Below, one piece after another: positions 44,537 to 60,452 of a stretch of 64,000 nt of DNA. The notes beneath the pieces were generated by a model. It ran no database searches. It was not told where the DNA came from and saw only the letters and a list, made by a program, of their open reading frames with translations. Positions within the stretch are counted from its first letter, which is position 1. Every line of letters starts with the position of its first letter. A program made the position numbers and the translations under genes. The stretch is taken from contig JAGVRJ010000001.1 in the NCBI GenBank assembly GCA_019059635.1, positions 3,658,001-3,722,000 of the forward strand, written 5' to 3'. This stretch comes from Proales similis. Taxonomy: Eukaryota > Rotifera > Eurotatoria > Ploima > Proalidae.

Positions 44537-45664
44537 ATGATTTTCATCGAAAAACTGCTCGCAATTGTCATCTTCACTTTATGGCTTCAGGCTCATACTT
44601 GCCGAGCCGAATGGTCTTACGTCGGCTGCTATGCGGCCAATTACTCGTCTGTGCAAAACTTGACTCAACTCAGCCTAAATGAGTGCATCAGCCAGTGCGA
44701 TCGACTCGGTTCAACACATGCGCTGACTGTTCAACAGTGAGACACAACCTCCACTGTGACACTTGCAATCGTTAATTTTCTAAAATTTTCAAGTAAGCAC
44801 TGCGTCTGCGCAGACGATTTGGACTGGACGGTGCGAGTGGAAGAGAGTCTGTGCGAGCTGAACTGTTCAGAGAGCGTCAATTTTCAAGATTGCGAATCGC
44901 CCAAGTTTGCATCTGCCTGGCTGGCCAACTCCCAGGCTGTTAAAACGGCTCGCTCAAATGAGCCTGCTCGGTTCTCGTCTCGATACGGTTTGATTTGAAA
45001 TGTTTTTCTTGTCTTGTTGAAGCTCAAACTCACGCTCTGACTAGAATGGGCCATTCTAACGCTCAGGTCTTTGCTTGCATCGGCCAACTCTGTGCTTCGT
45101 CTCCTTCAAATGAGTGACGAGGGCAATTTTCTGAGCGTTGATTACATTTCGTCCAAAAAGCAAATTGCCTTTAACATTTTACTAAACGGCGCCTACCGAG
45201 CGGACGTGATACAAATTAGCCAAGAGCTGCAACTGGACTCAATTCTAATCGCATGGTTCAGTCCAAGTTTGATCGTGTGGATAAACTGTGAATACACAAA
45301 AGAGTTGAGTTTCGATCGAGCCGCAGATCGCCGCGTCTTGTCCAAGCCCCATTTCCAGCCTTCTCTGATCATGTCGGCCGGAATCGGTCAGACTGTGGAA
45401 ACAATACAACAGGGACTCTTGCAAGCGGGCTGCATGCCTGTCACACAGGAGACTACCAGGTCAACCAAGGCGACAACGCAGCCTTTTACTTCGGACATAA
45501 CGTCCACACCTCGTCCGCCTGCTGTGCCCTCTTCAGCTAGTTTGTTCCCAGAACTGTGGCAATTGGCATTTGAGTCACAATTGGAACAAGACCGAGTCAG
45601 TCGATCGTTCAGACAACTGGGCGAGTTTACGAGACTCTTAAAAATTGAGCTCTTTTTAAATTAG
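44537..45664 (+). CDS. Secreted WSC-domain protein B
   Basis: Three exons (44537-44736, 44794-44987, 45045-45664) give 337 residues. A signal peptide (about 1-24) precedes a divergent WSC-like cysteine domain: SYVGCYAANYS, NECISQCDRLGSTHAL, KHCVCADDLDW, ESLCELNCSES. A laminin-G/thrombospondin-N-like region follows: SVDYISSKKQIAFNILLNG, ILIAWFSPSLIVWINCEY and TVETIQQGLLQAGCMP. The C-terminus has a Thr/Pro-rich stretch (TTRSTKATTQPF) likely to be O-glycosylated. The third exon starts at the AG at 45043-45044, which keeps frame; a nearer AG at 45066 does not. It pairs divergently with WSC protein A. Function is not known. Confidence 0.7.
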
Positions 45665-51978
<6,314 letters not shown>

Positions 51979-52493
51979 ATTTGAATGTTTCTCGTTTTTG
52001 TTCTCCGAACATGTCGGTCGTGATTGTTTGGCAATTTTCAACTCAATGATTCTTTTTTTTTATTATTATTAAGCTCATGTGCACTCATTTAAGCAGACAA
52101 ACGCACACACACACACACACACACACGCTGGCATAGAGTAATGCTAACCAACTAAAGTGAGAACAAAAACAAATGAAAATGAATGGCTGAATTTAAGAAT
52201 CGATCGAATGCGTGTTGTCGATGGCAGCTCTAGAGCGTCATCATTTAATATGTTAAATTAACAAAAAAAAGAGCAAAACGACAAAAATAAATTCGTACAA
52301 ATGAAACGGATCAGTTGTTTTTTGAAAATTGTTATTTTCTGAAAAAAAGAAGAAAAACTCTAAAAAGCCTGCTGCTGAGAAGAGAAATAAACAAATTGAA
52401 GAGAGATAGAACGACATGTCGAAGATGACTATGGTCTGCATTTGACAATTTTGTCATTGAATTGTAAAAAGAAGAATGAGTCAGGCGATTGGA
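51979..52493. other. 3' UTR and intergenic, Mi-2 / TMEM230
   Basis: 515 bp between convergent stops, AT-rich with a (CA)n repeat at about 52103-52126. AATAAA occurs near 52286 and 52386. Confidence 0.5.
52103..52126. repeat. (CA)n microsatellite
   Basis: Perfect CA repeat in the presumed 3' UTR of Mi-2. Confidence 0.85.
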
Positions 52494-52973
52494 TTAGTCA
52501 TCACACGGAATATCGTCGAAAGAGAAGCCGTCGTACTTGCGCCAAGCATAGTACGCAATTCTGACATGATAAGCTCCGGGTATGAAGAGCAGAGAGCCGA
52601 TAATGAACAAGGGCCACATCCGGTCCGAGAACTGTGGATCCAATTGCATTTAGACCGAGAGGAAAAGGAGAGAGCGAAGAGCAGTTACCTTGGCGTCGAT
52701 ATGACCGCTCATCATCAGAGCCGCGATCACAATCATCACCGAGCCGGCCAAGAACATGAATATAGCGATGAGAATCGCCTTTATTGGCACAGGTGGCTCT
52801 TTCTGTCTGAACTAAATGCAACCACGTGCTGAACGAGAATGAAAACACTTATTGAACATGGAAGCTACCTGCAGCTCGCTGAACTGTTTCTCTCGCTCAA
52901 GCCGCAAGTATCTGAAGCTGTTGGCGTCTTTTTTTCCCATTTCGTCTTGTTGTCTTAGTTCAGCAGCGTCCAT
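52494..52973 (-). CDS. TMEM230: Transmembrane protein 230
   Basis: Three exons (52973-52869, 52811-52689, 52631-52494) give 121 residues, the same length as the human protein. Two membrane helices are separated by a short loop: [20 protein letters not shown] and [18 protein letters not shown]. The end [20 protein letters not shown] is diagnostic for TMEM230. The protein traffics synaptic and recycling vesicles in other animals. The N-terminal [10 protein letters not shown] region is less conserved. It converges on Mi-2. Confidence 0.93.
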
Positions 52974-53215
52974 ATGGTCATTTGAATTATCGGCCAGAGT
53001 TTCAACTTGATTGCAAACTTCTGCGCCAATTCAATTCTAATCCGGAGCGGCAAAATGCTTGTTTCGTTCTTTGCTTTTGTTCTGATTGCGTGAACGTATG
53101 AGAAGAGAAAGATTGAGAAATGAATGCAGCAAAATGCAAATTTAATTCACGTTCACAGCCAACTCGCTTGAATTATAAAGAGACACATTTGCATAAGATA
53201 TTTAGCCAGCAAAGA

Positions 53216-54426
53216 ATGCACGCCCTTTTTGTACGATCTGTTTGTTCGAGGTCTGGTCAGGCCGTCCGACGATTGGCCACTTTATCATCGACGCCAACTT
53301 CATCCAAGTCATCATCGGACGACTTTGTGACTATTGTCGAGGTCGGACCACGGGACGGCCTACAAAATGAAAAAGTAACTCAAGCGAGTCAGCCTTAAGC
53401 TAATCACAAGTGATCCCCACGCGACACGTGCTTCAGGTCAACATTCCGACTGAGAAAAAAGTTCAATTCGTCAATCTATTGTCAAAGACTGGACTTGAAC
53501 GAATCGAAGTGACCAGTTTCGTCTCGCCCAAATGGGTGCCTCAACTTGCCGATGCCAAACAAGTCATGCAGCAAATAGATCGCAATTCTCGCGCTCGTTA
53601 CTCTGTTCTCACTCCCAACATAAAGGGATTCCAAAATGCGGTTGGTTAATTACTCTCGTTGAAACGCCACTTGCATTCTGGAAGGTTGGTTTATGCTCAA
53701 GGTCGAGGCAGGTGCCCAAGAGATTGCGATATTCGGAGCAGCGTCTGAGACATTTACAAAGAAGAACATAAATTGCACAATTGAGCAGAGTCTAAAGCAG
53801 TTCGACCAGGTGGTGCAAGAAGCGCACCGAGCTAAACTGCCCATTCGAGGCTACGTGTCCTGTGTGGTCGGCTGCCCCTATGAAGGCGCCATTCAGCCCA
53901 AAGCCGTCTGCTACGTGGTCGAGAAAATGCTCGAAGCCGGCTGCTATGAAATCTCGCTAGGCGACACAATCGGAGTAGGTAGGGTTTTGTTTGAGCGAGT
54001 CTTTGTTTTACTTTTGTGTTGAAAAGAAGCGAAAACAACCTAAAAAACCAACAAACTTAAGGTAATCCCAAAAGCATGAACGCGCTGCTCGAAGAAGTGG
54101 GGCGCGTTGTGGACGGAAAAATGAACCTGCTCGCTATTCATTGCCACGACACGTACAACATGGCGCTGGTAAACATTGTGGAAGCCTTACGCCACGGCAT
54201 TCGCGTGGTTGACTCGAGCTGCGCCGGACTGGGTGGATGCCCGTACGCGGCGGGCGCCAGTGGCAATGTGGCCACTGAAGATGTCCTCTACTTACTAAAT
54301 GGAATGGGAATGAAGACAAACGTTGACATGGACCGCGTTCTGGAGGCGGGAAATTTCATATTGTCTGTTCTAAATCGGCCGGCCACTTCTAAAGTGGCCC
54401 TCGCGATGGCTAGTAAACGTCGCTAG
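53216..54426 (+). CDS. HMGCL: Hydroxymethylglutaryl-CoA lyase
   Basis: Four exons (53216-53374, 53437-53640, 53702-53978, 54062-54426) give 334 residues. The protein has an Arg/Ser-rich mitochondrial presequence, then [55 protein letters not shown] and [13 protein letters not shown]. The catalytic cation-binding HCHDTY and the active-site loop [14 protein letters not shown] are intact. The enzyme splits HMG-CoA into acetoacetate and acetyl-CoA, ending leucine breakdown and feeding ketone body production. The peroxisomal C-terminal signal of vertebrates (CKL) is absent here (SKRR). An in-frame ATG at 53120 would add 32 residues, but the chosen start gives a cleaner presequence. The second exon ends at a GTTGGT donor. 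Confidence 0.94.
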
Positions 54427-54444
54427 TTAGTCAAGATCCTCCAG

Positions 54445-54450
54445 TTTATT
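54445..54450 (-). terminator. Poly(A) signal of the 61-residue membrane protein gene
   Basis: Minus-strand AATAAA just 19 bp beyond the HMGCL stop on the other strand, so the two 3' UTRs overlap. Confidence 0.5.
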
Positions 54451-54491
54451 GAGTCATTTAGCCTAATACTGCATCTCGATCGGAAAAAAGA

Positions 54492-54497
54492 AATAAA
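54492..54497 (+). terminator. Poly(A) signal of HMGCL
   Basis: AATAAA about 66 bp past the HMGCL stop. Confidence 0.55.
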
Positions 54498-54544
54498 CAA
54501 CAAACTGACATAAAGAAGATGGTTGTTCGGGAGAGGAAGCGCGA

Positions 54545-54793
54545 TCAAACACGAACAATTCTGTCCTTCAGAGTAAGCGATTCGGAAGCGTTTTCGTCTT
54601 TTTCCTGTCGGCGGCTGCGACTGTGCCAAACGCGATAATTGACGGCGGTTTGAGGTTCGAATTTCTGAAAGTGAGCGACTTACATTTTAGGACAAATCAC
54701 TTCCTGAAAGAGGCAGACTAGAAGCGCAGTGATCAGCAGCAGACTGAAACAAGGCAGGAGAACGGCCAGAGCGAGGTCCTTGTCGTTTAACAT
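54545..54793 (-). CDS. Small single-pass membrane protein (61 residues)
   Basis: Two exons (54793-54684 and 54620-54545) separated by a 63-bp GT-AG intron give 61 residues. The first half is a hydrophobic segment, LALAVLLPCFSLLLITALLV (about 7-26), followed by CLFQEVICPK and a charged end RSRRQEKDENASESLTL. Without splicing the frame stops right at the donor, and the spliced frame stays open and hydrophilic, so the split is credible. I do not recognise the family. A role as a small membrane regulator is only a guess. It converges on HMGCL with overlapping 3' ends. Confidence 0.5.
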
Positions 54794-56698
54794 GCTCGAG
54801 TATAAACAAGAGCGATGAACAGTGAACTAAGGGCAAAGAAACGCACACAAAAGTTTCTTTGACGCTTTCTGTTTGCGCAGCGACTAATCGCCTAGTTTTC
54901 TAAATATAAATAGTCAAGCGCGCTTGAATTAAGAATACGAAGGAGGCAATCACGCGAGGATAATAAATCGAGATCAATGTGGCGCAATTTCAACAGATGT
55001 CGGAGAGTCACGCACGGCCAACGGCCATTATGCAAAATCGAACTCAGCTCGCCACTTAATGAGAAAGAGAAGGAGGTTTGGTCGGTGGAGGCGGTTGGAA
55101 CTGGCCGAAACAATTTATTTGGCCGAAGGCACTTCACCTAGGCAAGAGCATCTCGGCCCGATGCTTAAGCCGTCACGATTGCTAGTTGCTTGTTGTCGAT
55201 TTGAGACTGCGCGCTTATTAAAAGACGATTTAATTGAAAATGCGACACAATGCAAAAAGCAGCGAGTGTCTCTTGCCGCCCGCCCGCCACTCGAAAATTT
55301 GATTTGAATCGGTCCAGTCAAGCAGCATATCATTAAGTGTTTGCGATTAGTTGACGCGCCTCGTCGAGTTATTAATCATGCTGACAAGCAGTAACACACA
55401 GATCATTAAAAGCAGTTGACACCCGACGCTATCCGCATACTCCCGGCGCGTCTCATATTAACATCCAAGCCCTTTGCTCTAAATTGCCGAGTCCATTAGG
55501 CAATCATCATGGCACATCTCATCCACAACCAGTTCTAAAGGACGTAGTAGATTTTAAGGGATGCAGTCGATTCTAAAGGATGCAGACGATTGAAGCAGCC
55601 ACTGTTTCAATGCCTTAGTCGACTTGAGCATTCTGTAAATAAAACGCTTCGCTATTTACTCTTCCAAGAGAGTGCACCGCACGCGCTTGCTTTCTACACA
55701 ACCACGTTCGACATATGAAACCTTAAAAGAAATCTAGTCGATTCACTGCAAACACTGCATGAATATTGGGCTAGGGAGCTAATGCCCGAGCTCACTAGTC
55801 CCAGAGGCAGGCAGGCAGGCATTAGGGCTTGAGTTTTAAGATACTAAATTGAGTCGGTTGAGCCTTGAGAAAATAATCGTAAACGCAGTTTAGTGGTAGA
55901 GTCGATTGCTGGCCTACCACCCGCTCGGAAAGCCGACCTACCCATGAATCCTTTTGGTCCGACAATCGTGCAAACCTTTCGTCATGCGTCAAACACTTGC
56001 CGGCTCCACTCGATTGTTTTCACTCACCGAATTATTCAGAAATATGGCGAAGAATACCGCGTATAGGTTGTGATGCCCACCAGCCTCTCGTGCCAGTCTG
56101 GCTTTTCTCTCGTCAATTCGGGCATTAACAATTTGGTTATCTTAACCTAAACGTACAAACGACAAATCTAATTAGTGAATTCCTGCAGACGCTCTGCAAA
56201 TTTTCTCCCTCTGCTGAATAAACTTGCTTAATAAGAATCTAGTCAACACTGGTCTGCTCAGAACAAAAATCCAGCGCATGAGAAATTAATGGCAAATAGC
56301 GACCTAATAGGCGCAATGTTAAGCGTTCGAAATTGCTGGATTATTCGACGAGTTGGTAAACAGAAGCTCTAGTCTGAAAAGGAACGTTCTGTGAAAAGAT
56401 TTGCGCCTAATCGATTAGTAGACCAGTAGATCCTGTATTCAACCAGCTAGGAACGCCTTTCAATCGAATTGAGCGCTATAAGGCGGCAAGGGACTATCAA
56501 GTTTTGGCCAAAAATGATCATTTTGTAAATTGAAAATTTAAACGACTGTGTTTGGTTTGTTTTGACATATAAGTCAAAAATGCTGCCTATCGCAGTGTGA
56601 TATTTCCGATCAGATGTACCGGTTGGAAATGAATCCACTAAATGACTTCGGATTGAAGAATCAAAGAGAATATCAGTTTTCGGTTTGAGTGAATTGTT
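54794..56698. other. Gene-poor 1.9-kb region
   Basis: No supported gene. It has several short AT-rich segments, a direct repeat of about 15 bp near 55540-55580 (TTCTAAAGGA and variants), a GCAG/GGCA run near 55805-55820, and a fragment at 55890-55960 that resembles a tRNA-Gly but does not fold. Confidence 0.5.
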
Positions 56699-57802
56699 AT
56701 GGAGTCCGGCGAAAGTGAAATTAAAGTTGTGGTCGAAAATCGTACAGCAGAGAGCGGCGATCAAGGCGACGATGGCATTCTGCTCGATTACGATGAAACA
56801 GACGAGACGATGGAAGAGGAAAAGACGGCAGTTGAATTTCATGTCAACATTGATAAAGCGCCGCCGAGTCTTCAGAATACTGTTCTAAGCGAAAAGGTCT
56901 ACATAAACGAGTCGGCCAAGCAAGAAGGAGAAGAGGAGGGAACGTCTTCTATGGAATCGGATGAAGAGAAACAAGTGCTGGACTCTTTGGGAATCGACTT
57001 GACTAGTTTCCAAGATGGCCTCAACCCGCACTCGTATCGAAAAGAGGCACTGCATTTGCGAGGCGTAGATGAGATGAGCACCAAAGACATATTCCAGCAC
57101 TTTAAGGACTATAACCCGTTTTCGGTCGAATGGATAAATGACACTTCATGCAATCTGGTTTGGAAGAACCAGCAAGGCCCAATGCAGACTCTGGTTAAAA
57201 TGACCAGACCTGCCGTCGACGAAGAGAGTGCACCTCACGGAGAGAAATGGAGAGTCAGCGATCATAACGGTGTACGGCTGTTAATCCGCTATGCTCGCAA
57301 TAGCGATCAAAAAGGAAAGGGAGCCGAATCAAAGAGTCGTTATTACATGAAATACGGCAATCCCAACTACGGCAACATGATCGGCCTCATAAGCGATTCT
57401 AAAAGGAGACGGTTAAAGTCACAGCAGCTGTCCGATGCCAACAGTGACTTGAACGATGAACGCCGCCCGATGCCATCTCTCTCGTTCGAATCGACGACCG
57501 ACATAAACGATTTGGAAGAGTTTGGCACGTTAAGCGATCCAGTCAAAAAAATATCTAAGCCAGAGGTTGAGGAAGAGTCACTTCCGAAGGCATACTATAA
57601 ACGCAAGAAAATGAGCCTTTACTCGGACGAGCTGGAAGTCAAAGAAGCGAGCCAGTCAGCTCGCTACGAACCATACAAATGGACGCGAGGCCGGCCGTTC
57701 TCAAGCCGACTATCGAGAAACGAGTCTGAGGATCACCAACAATCCGACTCTCGTGATCTACGACATCGACTCAATTTTAACCGACGGTCTCATCCATTTT
57801 GA
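56699..57802 (+). CDS. NCBP3: Nuclear cap-binding protein subunit 3
   Basis: One uninterrupted frame of 367 residues. The N-terminal half is acidic. The RNA-recognition-like part carries EALHLRGVDEMSTKDIFQHF and VEWINDTSCNLVW, the signature of NCBP3 (C17orf85), which binds the mRNA cap with NCBP1 and helps mRNA export. The human motif at this site is WLDD; here it is WIND. SKSRYYMKYGNPNYGNMIGL and the Arg/Ser-rich end support the family. It is shorter than the human protein (about 620 residues), mainly in the C-terminal low-complexity part. Like Mi-2 it has no intron. Confidence 0.9.
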   Translation: MESGESEIKVVVENRTAESGDQGDDGILLDYDETDETMEEEKTAVEFHVNIDKAPPSLQNTVLSEKVYINESAKQEGEEEGTSSMESDEEKQVLDSLGIDLTSFQDGLNPHSYRKEALHLRGVDEMSTKDIFQHFKDYNPFSVEWINDTSCNLVWKNQQGPMQTLVKMTRPAVDEESAPHGEKWRVSDHNGVRLLIRYARNSDQKGKGAESKSRYYMKYGNPNYGNMIGLISDSKRRRLKSQQLSDANSDLNDERRPMPSLSFESTTDINDLEEFGTLSDPVKKISKPEVEEESLPKAYYKRKKMSLYSDELEVKEASQSARYEPYKWTRGRPFSSRLSRNESEDHQQSDSRDLRHRLNFNRRSHPF

Positions 57803-58338
57803 CTGTCAAAATGCTCATCATACCTGATGATGAACCATAATTATTATTGTTCATTTGGCAAGCACTCTTCACGCTTGATGTTATCGATATCATTCTGATA
57901 CTTCGTTAAATTGTGAATAAATTGTTACACGGCAATAGACACCTTGGTTAATACCGAGAGCTTTAAACTGCATCGAGTGGGGACTGCGCCAATCTCTTGA
58001 ACATAGTTGATCTAGACCTGCTGCGTTCTTGAGCAAACTTGTTTGCATTCTTCTTTATCACGCTGCATTCAATAAGACTAAACAAAGAGCTCAGTCAAAC
58101 GAACCTAGCGTCCGAAGATCTAAGAAAATAGCAAATAGATGAACCAAAACGACCCATCTCTGTCCTTTAGTGAAACGAAAATCACTTGATTCAAGATTAT
58201 GCTGCTCATAATGCTGCCAAACTAGATGTCTTTGTTTTGAAATAAAACCTCGAGCCGTTAGTTTTTTGTCGGAGTTTTGCACACGACGTTAAAAAAAAGA
58301 GAACAAGCAAAGAGGCGAGGACTAGAAAATTGAAGAAA
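57803..58338. other. Intergenic between NCBP3 and ACY1
   Basis: 536 bp. NCBP3's AATAAA is at 57916-57921. Nothing else is supported. Confidence 0.5.
57916..57921 (+). terminator. Poly(A) signal of NCBP3
   Basis: AATAAA 114 bp past the NCBP3 stop. Confidence 0.6.
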
Positions 58339-60231
58339 ATGAGCAATACGGTCGAAGTCAAGAAACTGATTGAGTATTTGCGAATCAAAACCGTCCATCC
58401 AGAGCCCGACTACGGTAATAATCTTCCACCTGACTTTGGTGGCCTTTCAGCTAATTAGAAAAGAGCAGACGGCGCTGTTAGATTTGTACGCGAGTATGCG
58501 CTCGAGATCGGATTTGACGAGTATAAAGAAATCGAAGTTCATCCAGGCCGTGTTGTATGTCTGATGGCATATTATGGACAGGACAGAGACAAAGAGAGCA
58601 TTCTGCTCAACTCACACACGGACGTTGTTCCTGTCGACGAAGTGAGTCATTCATTCGAGTGAAAATCACTGAATTCAAGTTTTGAATTGCTTCTTTCATT
58701 CTTAAAGCGTTATTGGAATTGTGACGCATTCGAAGGATTCCGCGACGCTGACGGCAACATTTATGCTCGTGGCGTGCAGGACATGAAATCGGTTGGGATC
58801 ACGTGAGCATTTCGAAGCCAAATGAATCAATCGAAGCCAGTCTTAGTCCTATCCACTGCAGACACATGGAAGTCATGCGTCGGCTAAAAGAGGCCGGTAT
58901 TCGACCAAAGCGCACAATTTACGTCAGTTTTGTCCCGGACGAAGAAATTGGCGGACAGACGGGATTCGTGCCTTTTATCGAGAGCGATCTGTTCAAGCAA
59001 TTGAACGTTGGTCTCGCATTTGATGAAGGTACGTACCCGACTGCCAATTTTAAACAACATCATGTCCGCCACTTAAAGATTGTTGAAAAACTTGCTAAAT
59101 CAGGACAAGTGAGCCCCAACGATGAGTTTGGCGTCTATTATGGTGAAAGACTTGCGTGGTGTAGGTCACTTGACGGTTATTCGATAACATCTTTTTCGCT
59201 CATTTGCTATTCTGCTCTTGGCCAAAGGGGTCAAAATTACTTGCCGAGGCAATGCAGGCCACGGATCCCGCTTCATTGAGAAAACTGCGGCCGAAAAGCT
59301 GGTAGACCTCTTAATCAGTCCGATGGCTGTGCGGCTTTTGAGAATAACTATGATTGAATAGCAAAGACTCTTGAACAGATTTCTGGAATTTCGAGAGCAG
59401 CAGAAAAAAATGTAAGCACTTGACAACCTCCTGTCCGTAGTTTCCAACTTTTCTTTAACTCTCAGCTCAAAGTTTGAAAGACGATAGCAAGTGCATTAAA
59501 CTGGGCGACGTTACTTCGGTCAATTTGACTCGGCTCTCGGTAATTTTCTATTTACGCAGTCTATGTTCAGGCATTTAATATGAATTTTAAAGGGCGGTTT
59601 GTCTAACAATACAGTGCCGCCCGAGTTCGAAGCTGTCTTTGACATTCGCATCGCCCCTCCAACCGATGTGAAAGAGTTTGAAAGCATGATGATGAAATGG
59701 ATCGAAGAAGCCGAAGCAGACGAGGCCGACAGCGGAAAAATAACCTATGAATTCATTCAAGTTCGTTGATTAATCCACTGGTGCACAAAATAGTCGGAGA
59801 GACTTTTAAATGAACTGAAGAAAAAGGACCAATACGCGCTGACTTCACTAAACAGAGATGAGAATCTTTGGTGGAAAGCGTTTGACGACTCGTGTGCCCG
59901 AAAGTAACTCATTGGTCCGTTTTTATTGGAGAAACTTGCACTCAAATTTGAACAAAAGCGGAGTAAAGTTGTCGAAGGAAATATTTCCGGGCGGAACTGA
60001 CAGCCGTTTTCTGCGAGAGGTTCCTCTTTAGTTTTATTCAATTGCATCTAGACTGTTTGAATCACTGGCCGCTTCTCTCCACAGGTCGGGGTTCCAGCGT
60101 TGGGCTTCACTCCGTTCAACAACACGCCCATTCTCTTGCACGATCACAACGAGTTTCTCAATGAGAAAATATTTCTGGCCGGAATAGACATATTCTACAA
60201 AGTGCTCATCGATGTGGCCAATTTGGATTAA
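58339..60231 (+). CDS. ACY1: Aminoacylase-1
   Basis: Twelve exons (58339-58414, 58469-58641, 58708-58802, 58862-59028, 59104-59160, 59228-59301, 59362-59411, 59473-59539, 59593-59760, 59821-59903, 59932-60019, 60085-60231) join to 414 residues, close to the human 408. It is an M20-family zinc enzyme. The metal and catalytic residues are all visible: NSHTDVVPVDE, RGVQDMKSVG, FVPDEEIGGQTG, AFDEG, and LLHDHNEFLN near the end. The dimerisation lobe includes RGNAGHGSRFIEKTAAEKL, and EIFPGGTDSRFLRE precedes VGVPALGFTP. The enzyme removes the acetyl group from N-acetyl amino acids in the cytosol. All introns are about 50-80 bp. Two acceptors were picked by frame (58468 and 59472). Confidence 0.93.
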
Positions 60232-60327
60232 TCGATTAGCCGCCAAGCCAGGAGCCCGTGTCGAACATGACTTGTTCTTCTAAGTGCGCGCTGCGTGCCA
60301 ATTCTCCTCTTGCTTTTCGAAAAGGCG

Positions 60328-60333
60328 AATAAA
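60328..60333 (+). terminator. Poly(A) signal of ACY1
   Basis: AATAAA about 97 bp past the ACY1 stop, within 222 bp of the convergent BRD8 stop. Confidence 0.55.
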
Positions 60334-60378
60334 AGAGAAAGCAAACTGCACCGTTTGAATTGGTCGATTCGATTGCGA

Positions 60379-60384
60379 TTTATT
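60379..60384 (-). terminator. Poly(A) signal of BRD8
   Basis: Minus-strand AATAAA about 70 bp past the BRD8 stop. Confidence 0.55.
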
Positions 60385-60452
60385 TGAGAGATTTCGAGTG
60401 AAGAAAAACAAATATAGAAAACAAACAAGATTTGGTGTGGAAAATTGAATTA

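Noticed and set aside
45045-45070. AG at 45066 as acceptor of the last exon of WSC protein B
   Set aside because: It gives the wrong phase; the AG at 45043-45044 gives a continuous frame and a 57-bp intron.
55888-55960. tRNA-Gly-like fragment (TTAGTGGTAGAG followed by GGCCTACCACC and later a T run)
   Set aside because: The A-box resembles a tRNA, but the anticodon and T arms do not pair and the B-box is degenerate. At most a decayed tRNA or SINE remnant.
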